A DNA stretch of 5,578 nt from Lentisphaerota bacterium (GTDB taxonomy: Bacteria; Verrucomicrobiota; Lentisphaeria; Oligosphaerales; Oligosphaeraceae). Every line of letters starts with the position of its first letter. Positions within the stretch are counted from its first letter, which is position 1. Position numbers and translations under genes: made by a program. Below are positions 1 to 4,748 of the stretch, in pieces. Under the pieces are notes generated by a model. That model searched no databases. It was not told where the DNA came from and saw only the letters and a list, made by a program, of their open reading frames with translations. Location: NCBI GenBank assembly GCA_012800625.1, contig JAAZIY010000081.1:1-5578 (forward strand). The letters run 5' to 3'.

Positions 1-11
1 AACGGGCAAGC

Positions 12-44
12 GGCTTATGCGGCGCCGCAGGCGCCGCATAAGCC
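12..44. repeat. Perfect 15-bp inverted repeat (GC-rich hairpin)
   Basis: Arms 12-26 and 30-44 are exact reverse complements (GGCTTATGCGGCGCC and its complement) around a 3-nt loop (gca). The hairpin lies 107 bp beyond the stop of the minus-strand oxidoreductase gene. The bases after it on the minus strand (11 to 1) contain no T-tract, so it is not a textbook intrinsic terminator. It could end or protect the transcript, or be a REP-like palindrome or the head of the adjoining repeat element. The structure is certain; the role is inferred. Confidence 0.8.
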
Positions 45-110
45 CTTCGTGTGCCTTCGTGTCTCTTCGTGTCTCTTCGTGTCCTCCCCCCTTCGTGTGC
101 CTTAGTGGCT
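45..110 (+). repeat. Tandem decamer repeat, consensus CTTCGTGTNN
   Basis: Four decamers run head to tail at 45-54, 55-64, 65-74 and 75-84. A 6-base C-rich spacer follows, then two more at 91-100 and 101-110, the last reading CTTAGTGGCT. A further degenerate unit (CTTTGTGCCT) is at 136-145, five bases short of the stop of the oxidoreductase gene. Between them lies 117-134, one arm of an inverted repeat. The same decamer recurs at 1590-1619, 2790-2813 and 3665-3699. No open frame or spacer pattern suggests coding or CRISPR function. Confidence 0.85.
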
Positions 111-116
111 CAAAAA

Positions 117-134
117 CTTTTTGGACGCGGTCTG
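117..134 (+). repeat. Left arm of 18-bp inverted repeat flanking the oxidoreductase gene
   Basis: CTTTTTGGACGCGGTCTG matches the reverse complement of 1530-1547 at 17 of 18 bases; the only difference is C128 against G. The arm follows the decamer run and a CAAAAA stretch, and lies just outside the stop codon of the gene it flanks. It could be one end of a mobile cassette or simply a conserved part of an interspersed repeat family. Confidence 0.75.
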
Positions 135-150
135 CCTTTGTGCCTCTCCC

Positions 151-1464
151 TTAAAACTTCACCAGGTCGGACACTTTAACCGGCATACCGGTTTTGATGG
201 ACTGGTTGGCTGCTATGCCTGACAGGCAGGAGTAGGCTCCGTCCAGATATCCGGCGGCATGTCCCAGACTGTCTTCGCGGTCGCCCACGAAGATATCTCG
301 AAGCAGCCTGGCATCACCGCCGCCATGTCCGCTCTTGTCGCCCTGCTCGTACTCGATCACTTTGGGCTTGCCCCAGAGCTGCTGTACGATAATCTCGGGC
401 ACCAGCTGCTTTTTGTCCTCTATCTCGCGCATGCCAGGTATGACCAGGTTATCGGGCTGTTCGCGGTCCAGGAAGGGGGTCTCCACCACGTTGTACTCCA
501 GACGCCCGGCATTGCCGTTAAACACCACGCGATAGCCCTCCCAGGGACAGAAGGCGTTCAGCGAATAAGTCATATTCACCTTGTTTCGATAGCGGACAAT
601 CACCGACATGGTGTCCTCGATAGAGATACCGTCGGAAAACACGCTGCGGTCACGGTAGTAGCCGTCAAGATGCTCGGCGTTGAAATAGAGGCCCATCAGA
701 GCCTTGTTATCGGGGTCCACCTTCAGCGCGAAGGGGTCTTTGGCGGCGGTCTCCGAGCCGCGGCAGCGCGTATAGAACTCCCTCACGCCGCGCGCCTCGG
801 CATTGTCCTTGCCGTAGAAGCGCAGGTCGCCCAGGGCATAGACCGTCTCCGGGGAAGAATTAATCCACCAGTTCACCAGGTCAAAATGGTGCGTTGACTT
901 ATGCACCAGCAGACCGCCGTTATTGCGCTTGTCGCGATGCCAGCGCCGAAAGTAATCCGCCCCGTGCGAAGTGTCCAGCAGCCATTCGAAGTGTATGCTG
1001 ATAATGTCGCCGATGGCGCCCTCGCTCAGAATCTCCTTCACCTTGGTATTGCGCGGGGCGTAGCGGTAGTTGAAGCAGACCTTCAGGTCGCGCCCGGTCT
1101 TGGCGACACAATCGATGATCTGCTGGCACTTCTCGGCGTCAGTAGTCATCAGCTTCTCGGTGATGGCGTCGCAGCCCAGCTCCATGGCGCGGCAGATATA
1201 AATGTGGTGCGTGCGGTCTATGCTGGTGACTATAACCGTGTCTGGCTTCTGCTCAGCTATCATGCGCTCAAAATCATAGTCGGGGTAGGTAGGCACTGGA
1301 GCATGGCCGAACTCCTCGCCAATCAACTGGTTATAATAGTCCATGCGAGCCTGGTTAGGGTCGCAGAAGCCAACCAATTGACCATGCTCCTTGAAATCAC
1401 CGCAAAGCGCACGAATAAACATGGAGGAACGACCGCCGGTACCAACCACTACATACTTTTTCAT
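151..1464 (-). CDS. Gfo/Idh/MocA-family NAD(P)-dependent oxidoreductase
   Basis: A 437-aa, probably cytosolic dehydrogenase; no signal peptide or membrane segment is seen. The N-terminal Rossmann fold (about 1-125) starts with MKKYVVVGTGGR, whose GTGGR at 8-12 is the dinucleotide-binding loop. The usual EKP motif is EKL at 103-105. The C-terminal alpha/beta domain carries GGLLVHKSTHHFDLVNWW at 183-200, with the family's catalytic-region Asp195 and His192/193. A GHGGGD motif is at 379-384. The family oxidises or reduces hydroxyls of sugars, amino sugars and inositols; the substrate here cannot be read. At 437 aa it is longer than the common 330-390 aa. The ATG at 1464 has GAAGG nine bases upstream. 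The gene lies 188 bp beyond the Fe-S genes, separated by a large palindrome and with its own candidate promoter, so co-transcription is uncertain. Family call firm; substrate unknown. Confidence 0.93.
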   Translation of the reverse strand: MKKYVVVGTGGRSSMFIRALCGDFKEHGQLVGFCDPNQARMDYYNQLIGEEFGHAPVPTYPDYDFERMIAEQKPDTVIVTSIDRTHHIYICRAMELGCDAITEKLMTTDAEKCQQIIDCVAKTGRDLKVCFNYRYAPRNTKVKEILSEGAIGDIISIHFEWLLDTSHGADYFRRWHRDKRNNGGLLVHKSTHHFDLVNWWINSSPETVYALGDLRFYGKDNAEARGVREFYTRCRGSETAAKDPFALKVDPDNKALMGLYFNAEHLDGYYRDRSVFSDGISIEDTMSVIVRYRNKVNMTYSLNAFCPWEGYRVVFNGNAGRLEYNVVETPFLDREQPDNLVIPGMREIEDKKQLVPEIIVQQLWGKPKVIEYEQGDKSGHGGGDARLLRDIFVGDREDSLGHAAGYLDGAYSCLSGIAANQSIKTGMPVKVSDLVKF

Positions 1465-1514
1465 AAAAACAAACCTTCAATGATGAATAATCAGGCTTAG
1501 CACAGAAAAAACAT

Positions 1515-1543
1515 AATATAACCCCAAAACAGACCCCGTCCAA
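1515..1543 (-). promoter_or_regulatory. Candidate sigma70-type promoter of the oxidoreductase gene
   Basis: Read on the minus strand, a -10 TATATT (1520-1515, five of six consensus bases) lies 17 bp after TTGGAC (1543-1538, a weak -35). The start codon is at 1464, giving a leader of roughly 45 nt. The -35 lies inside the right arm of the inverted repeat at 1530-1547, so the repeat may supply part of the promoter. An overlapping TATTAT could serve instead with wider spacing. Confidence 0.4.
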
Positions 1544-1547
1544 AAAG
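1530..1547 (-). repeat. Right arm of 18-bp inverted repeat flanking the oxidoreductase gene
   Basis: The minus strand reads CTTTTTGGACGGGGTCTG, matching 117-134 with one mismatch. As on the left, a CAAAA stretch and CTTAGTG-type decamers precede it when read toward the gene, so similarity continues discontinuously outward. Bases 1538-1545 also pair with 1562-1569 (GTCCAAAA/TTTTGGAC), a local 8-bp stem with a 16-nt loop. Confidence 0.75.
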
Positions 1548-1567
1548 GTGGCCTGGCAGGATTTTGG

Positions 1568-1607
1568 ACACTAAGACACAACAAGGCGCCTTGGTGTGTC
1601 TTAGTGT
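1568..1607. repeat. 40-bp near-perfect palindrome in the oxidoreductase/Fe-S gap
   Basis: Centred on AAGGCGCCTT (1583-1592), 19 of 20 base pairs match; the single mismatch is A1581 with G1594. The arms consist of CTTNGTGT-type repeat units in opposite orientation. It begins 46 bp beyond the stop of the 375-aa Fe-S gene and could form a long RNA stem or DNA cruciform. No T-run directly follows on the minus strand, so termination is possible but not demonstrated. The 188-bp gap 1465-1652 otherwise holds the decamers, the 18-bp arm and the candidate promoter. Confidence 0.85.
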
Positions 1608-1619
1608 GCTTTAGTGTTT
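1590..1619 (+). repeat. Three CTTNGTGTNN decamer units
   Basis: Units CTTGGTGTGT (1590-1599), CTTAGTGTGC (1600-1609) and TTTAGTGTTT (1610-1619) run in the same orientation as those at 45-110. They lie 33 bp past the stop of the 375-aa Fe-S protein gene, and the first two overlap the right half of the palindrome. Confidence 0.75.
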
Positions 1620-1652
1620 CAATGAAAAGGACAGTGAGTCGCGTTTTTTATC

Positions 1653-2780
1653 CTACCACTGTCCGGCGTCCAAATCCGGCTCCTGGTATAATTCCTGCAG
1701 CATTTTCTTTTCCACTATGCCTCCGGTCTCGTCTTTTTCCGGCGGGGGCAGCTCCCATTTTGGTCCTGGGAAGATCGGCGTCTTGAACTTGCTCTGGGTG
1801 ATATTGTTATCCTTCTCCTGGAATTCGGCGCAGGCCCGGATGCAGCCTTTTGCCCCGCATAGCGCCAGATAGCCGCTATGCGTGCTCACCTGCTGTATGT
1901 AGGGGTAGCCGGCGCGCCCGGGGAACTCCGGCGTCTCGCGCCAGCTGGCTCTCCCCAGCGAATGAGTGATCTTATAGGCCAGCTCCTCAGACATCTGCGT
2001 CTGGGTCACATCCAGATTGAAACCCGGAAAATAGCGCTTCAGGAACGGGGACACCCGGTAATTGATGCCGTGGTGCGTCGCCGTACAGCGCCCCATGTTG
2101 ACGTCGCCCCATTCATATTGCTGCCCCTCGATGTCGATGCTGATCTTGGGGCCCTTCCTGGGGGGTATGGCATTGCCAGGACAATCCCTGACGCACTTCA
2201 TGCAGCGCTTGCAAATCGTGCCGGGCTTGATCAACGCATCAGGCTCCAAAACCGCATCAGTCAAAATATTGCCGATACGCACGCGCGGACCGAAAACCGG
2301 ATGCAAAAAGACTTTGGACCAGCCTATCTCGCCCAGGCCGCAGGCCATCGCCGCAATGCGCACATTCAGCTGGACGTCGGGCTGCGGCCTGCCGGGCACA
2401 GGGTCGGGAACCACCGGATACATCTCCGGCACGCCGGGATACACCGGCACCGCCTCAAAGCCATGCTCTTCGATGAAGCGTGATACTTCGTCGGTAAGCA
2501 TGGGGCGAAACACCGTGTTCAGCCGATTATAGGCATAGTAGGTGTAATTGTTCCAATGCGTGCCCTCGGTAATGCCTCTGTAGGTGCCGCGCGGGATGGG
2601 CTGCACCACGGAAATCACCGATTTGCAGTCCGGAAAAATATTGCTGGGATGCATGCGTTCCGGCGCATTGCGAAAGCGTTCTATGTTGGCTACGCCAAGA
2701 ACCTCGGCCCCGCCCTCGCCGGCACTGAGACGGCTGGCAAGCTGCTTGAGCATCTGGGAAGTTAAAACTTTGTCGGACAT
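1653..2780 (-). CDS. Diverged QueG-like (COG1600) double [4Fe-4S] protein, 375 aa
   Basis: Probably a cytosolic redox enzyme; substrate unknown. It is homologous end to end with its two upstream neighbours. Residues 25-31 (AEVLGVA) match their GADLxGxA, followed by IPRGTYRG at 62-69 and CGLGEIG at 147-153. A classical cluster site is Cys190, 193, 196, 200 followed by Pro201. Remaining candidate ligands are Cys232 and the C-x4-C-x3-C set 308, 313, 317. They could hold a second cluster, but a roughly 75-residue stretch separates them, unlike the compact siblings. A Pro-rich loop lies at 115-134 and an acidic tail at 346-375. The second cluster lacks the usual CxxCxxxCP. The ATG at 2780 has AAGGAG six bases upstream; that site overlaps the previous stop, so translational coupling is likely. 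Family assignment is good. A role as tRNA epoxyqueuosine reductase is unlikely because the QueG C-terminal region is absent. Confidence 0.85.
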   Translation of the reverse strand: MSDKVLTSQMLKQLASRLSAGEGGAEVLGVANIERFRNAPERMHPSNIFPDCKSVISVVQPIPRGTYRGITEGTHWNNYTYYAYNRLNTVFRPMLTDEVSRFIEEHGFEAVPVYPGVPEMYPVVPDPVPGRPQPDVQLNVRIAAMACGLGEIGWSKVFLHPVFGPRVRIGNILTDAVLEPDALIKPGTICKRCMKCVRDCPGNAIPPRKGPKISIDIEGQQYEWGDVNMGRCTATHHGINYRVSPFLKRYFPGFNLDVTQTQMSEELAYKITHSLGRASWRETPEFPGRAGYPYIQQVSTHSGYLALCGAKGCIRACAEFQEKDNNITQSKFKTPIFPGPKWELPPPEKDETGGIVEKKMLQELYQEPDLDAGQW

Positions 2781-2789
2781 ATTCTGCTC

Positions 2790-2813
2790 CTTAGTGTGAC
2801 TTGGTGGTTAAAA
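2790..2813 (+). repeat. Two decamer units overlapping a stop codon and ribosome binding site
   Basis: CTTAGTGTGA (2790-2799) and CTTGGTGGTT (2800-2809), followed by AAAA, match the repeat family seen elsewhere in the window. The copy lies over the last codons (LTTKSH) and TAA stop of the 287-aa Fe-S gene, and also contributes bases of the AAGGAG site of the next gene. Confidence 0.65.
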
Positions 2814-3654
2814 TACGGCCTAGGCGATCACGCTGCCAAACCGGCCCTTGCCGGAAATCATGCTTGAATTTCTCCTTGGTCAGCCCGCGCTCCTCCAAGG
2901 CCACCAGGCAGGCACGCCCGCAGGCGGCAGCTATGCGCTCCACCGTCTCAAAACGCCCATAGTTGGTCTGCACCGCCCCATTTTTGCAGACCCGGCACAG
3001 CGCGTTGTCCCGCGCCGCCACCTGGCTTTGACAGCCTTGCAGTCCAAAGGGCTTTGTCTCCTCAGCACTCAAGGCGCCTAAGGGGCAGGCCTGCACGCAG
3101 GCGCTACAGTCGCGGCAGAGATGCGGCTCGAAAGGCTGGTCAGACTCCAGCTCGGCATCTGTGAGTAACATGGCAAAACGCTGGCGCACGCCGAACTCAG
3201 GGGTAATGAACAGACCGCTAAGCCCGGTCTCGCCCAGCCCCGCTGCCTGTGCCATCAGGCGATACTGCAAGATAACGTTAGGCTCGGGCTTGCCGGGTGC
3301 CACCGGCACGCCTATGGGCTGGCCCTCGCAATCATAGCCAAACAAGGGGACTGCCTCAAAGCCGCGGTTCTCCAGCCAGATATTGACATCATACGTAGTG
3401 CGCGCCAGCAGATTGTCCTCCAAAGCGAAAAAACCAAACTGTTTAAAGGAGTTGTCCATCTCGCTGCCCTGCTCGACGCCGCGCAGACAGCCGCGGGGTA
3501 TCTTGCGGCCAATGACAATGACATTGCTGGCCTGCGGAAATATGGACAGGGGGTTGTCCTTGGCCGGCAAATAGGCCAGGTTCTTGACATCGGCGATGCC
3601 GATTAGGTCGGCGCCAAAACGCCTAGCCGCGCTCTTTAACTCTTCTGCATTCAT
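2791..3654 (-). CDS. QueG-like (COG1600) double [4Fe-4S] protein, 287 aa
   Basis: A likely cytosolic iron-sulfur reductase, the middle of three tandem paralogs. It starts MNAEELKSAARRFGADLIG, the typical COG1600 opening. KIPRGCLRG is at 51-59, PNVILQYRLMAQAAGLG at 125-141, and a first [4Fe-4S] site at Cys180, 183, 186, 190-Pro. A second set is CRVCKNG (Cys220, 223) with CGRAC (Cys245, 249); Cys208 is spare. The end PVWQRD (271-276) is shared with the upstream copy. True E. coli QueG is about 379 aa; this protein stops where the QueG C-terminal domain would begin. The ATG at 3654 was chosen because AAGGA lies eight bases upstream and the start aligns with the paralog; extending to 3735 would run into the previous gene. 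The gap to that gene is 52 bp, and to the next 10 bp. The last residues and stop come from a repeat copy. The reaction cannot be inferred; cobalamin use is possible by family analogy. Confidence 0.88.
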   Translation of the reverse strand: MNAEELKSAARRFGADLIGIADVKNLAYLPAKDNPLSIFPQASNVIVIGRKIPRGCLRGVEQGSEMDNSFKQFGFFALEDNLLARTTYDVNIWLENRGFEAVPLFGYDCEGQPIGVPVAPGKPEPNVILQYRLMAQAAGLGETGLSGLFITPEFGVRQRFAMLLTDAELESDQPFEPHLCRDCSACVQACPLGALSAEETKPFGLQGCQSQVAARDNALCRVCKNGAVQTNYGRFETVERIAAACGRACLVALEERGLTKEKFKHDFRQGPVWQRDRLGRILTTKSH

Positions 3655-3664
3655 GCTTATTTTC

Positions 3665-3699
3665 CTTAAGGTGTTTCTTATGTGCCTTTGTGTCAAAAC
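3665..3699 (+). repeat. Degenerate decamer units between two Fe-S paralogs
   Basis: CTTAAGGTGTTT (3665-3676), CTTATGTGC (3677-3685) and CTTTGTGTCAAAAC (3686-3699) are decayed members of the CTTNGTGT family. They fill most of the 52-bp gap and start seven bases past the stop of the 293-aa gene. The left end overlaps the AAGGA ribosome binding site (3663-3667, minus strand) of the next gene. Confidence 0.6.
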
Positions 3700-3706
3700 A
3701 AACTGC

Positions 3707-4588
3707 TTAGCTGCAACAGCCTGGCTGCCTTCCATCCGCCCCGGGCGCAGAGGCCACCCGGGCGGCTTTCTGCTGCAAGGTAACTACGCTTGCGCGCCCG
3801 TCAATGTCGCGCTGCCAGACAGCGCGCTTGCGGAAAGCATGCTGGAATTTCTCCCCTATCTTGTCCTCCAAAGCCACCAGGCAGGCTCTGCCGCAGGAGG
3901 CCGCCAGACGATCACAAGGCTCACAGCTCAAAGGAGAACCAGGCTGACTGCCGTTTTTACAGACCGCGCAGAGGCCCTGGTCCAAACTATAGCTGCCATC
4001 CGGATTTTCACTGTAAGCGCCCAGAGGACAGGCCTCAATGCAGGCTCTGCAGTCCTGGCAGAAGTCCAGCTTGAGGGGCTGCTCGCCCTGCAACGGCATA
4101 TCGGTCAGAATAAGGGCGAGACGCTGCCGGTGCCCATATTCCGGACTGAGAAAAAAGCCGCCCTTGCCCATGCTGCCCAGACCTGCCGCCTCTGCCAAAA
4201 AATGAATGTCCAAACGCACATTGCCCTGCTTGTCTGCCACGCCCTGTCCCGGCTCTCCTGCCGGCGTGCCGCCGCTCATGGGCACGGCCTCGTAGCCCTC
4301 CTCTTCCAATATTAAAGCCAGATTAAAGCTCAGTCGCGGAAAAAAAGTGAATTCATGCCAGTTTGCGCCATAGTGCCCGTAGGTACTGCTGAAATTGGTG
4401 CCCTCCTCGACGCCGCGAAAAGCACCGCGCAGTATCTTCCTGCCCAGCACTATCACTGACTGGCAACTAGGCATAATCGACAGCGGATTTTGCTCGCGGG
4501 GCAGCTGCTCCCAGGCCTGACGCGAGGCCACACCGACCAGGTCGGCCCCCAACGCCTTGGCCTTGCTCTTTAACTCGCTTGCGTTCAT
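3707..4588 (-). CDS. QueG-like (COG1600) double [4Fe-4S] protein, 293 aa
   Basis: First of the three tandem Fe-S paralogs and probably the head of their operon. It opens MNASELKSKAKALGADLVG and has KILRGAFRG at 51-59, GNVRLDIHFLAEAAGLG at 122-138, a first cluster at Cys177, 180, 183, 187-Pro, and a second set CAVCKNG (Cys207, 210) with CGRAC (Cys232, 236). An extra CxxC (Cys222, 225) lies between. The segment CGRACLVALE and the later VWQRD are shared with the 287-aa protein, pointing to gene duplication. A 30-residue tail ending CCS is absent from the siblings. The start at 4588 is preferred because AAGGAG is eight bases away; the ATG at 4594 would leave only two. A frame open to 4849 would overlap the regulator gene and adds unrelated sequence. 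As in the siblings, the QueG C-terminal domain and an evident catalytic Asp are missing. Function unknown; a reductase, perhaps corrinoid-dependent, is an inference. Confidence 0.88.
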   Translation of the reverse strand: MNASELKSKAKALGADLVGVASRQAWEQLPREQNPLSIMPSCQSVIVLGRKILRGAFRGVEEGTNFSSTYGHYGANWHEFTFFPRLSFNLALILEEEGYEAVPMSGGTPAGEPGQGVADKQGNVRLDIHFLAEAAGLGSMGKGGFFLSPEYGHRQRLALILTDMPLQGEQPLKLDFCQDCRACIEACPLGAYSENPDGSYSLDQGLCAVCKNGSQPGSPLSCEPCDRLAASCGRACLVALEDKIGEKFQHAFRKRAVWQRDIDGRASVVTLQQKAARVASAPGADGRQPGCCS

Positions 4589-4596
4589 CTCCATTA

Positions 4597-4602
4597 CTCC
4601 TT
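4597..4602 (-). promoter_or_regulatory. Ribosome binding site deciding the start of the 293-aa Fe-S protein
   Basis: AAGGAG on the minus strand lies eight bases from the ATG at 4588 but only two from the ATG at 4594. The downstream ATG also gives the N-terminus that aligns with the neighbouring paralog. An AT-rich GCATATTATATC lies just upstream but is too close to the site, and lacks a clear -35, to be a convincing promoter. Confidence 0.7.
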
Positions 4603-4640
4603 TGCTTTGATATAATATGCGGAAACCGACGACAGCCGCA

Positions 4641-4696
4641 GTGACTTGTCTACCCGCATTAAAAAACAGACAGCGGTTTTTGAAACAACAAGTCAC
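4641..4696. repeat. 9-bp inverted repeat with 38-bp interior between regulator and Fe-S genes
   Basis: GTGACTTGT (4641-4649) is the exact complement of ACAAGTCAC (4688-4696). Inside it AAAAAC (4662-4667) pairs with GTTTTT (4676-4681), and CCGC (4654-4657) could alternatively pair with GCGG (4673-4676). It lies 53 bp beyond the regulator's stop and 53 bp before the Fe-S operon start. It may be a weak terminator or attenuator in the leader RNA, or a paired operator for the regulator. The rest of the 160-bp gap shows nothing clear. Confidence 0.5.
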
Positions 4697-4748
4697 AGCA
4701 AAGACAAACACGCTGGCGGCTTGCCTTTCCTGCCCCTTTGTCCCCGTC

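Noticed and set aside
45..110. CRISPR array
   Set aside because: The units are 10 bp, directly adjacent and degenerate, with no unique spacers and no cas genes.
259..1500. Long open frames on the plus strand opposite the oxidoreductase gene (259-897, 901-1500)
   Set aside because: They are antisense to a gene with clear family motifs, have no recognisable domains and no good ribosome binding sites; antisense frames are commonly open in GC-rich genes.
3584..4315. Plus-strand frame opposite the 293-aa Fe-S gene
   Set aside because: It runs across a gene junction and two repeat units and its translation resembles no family; a shadow of the real genes.
1653..4588. Annotation of the three Fe-S proteins as epoxyqueuosine reductase (queG)
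   Set aside because: They lack the QueG C-terminal domain and an evident catalytic Asp, and three tandem copies beside a catabolic-type regulator do not fit tRNA modification.
1653..4588. Respiratory reductive dehalogenases
   Set aside because: They share a distant fold and cluster pattern, but there is no Tat signal peptide, no small membrane-anchor gene, and the proteins are too short.
4611..4616. TATAAT on the plus strand as a promoter
   Set aside because: No plus-strand gene follows it and no -35 is evident; it reflects the AT-rich leader.
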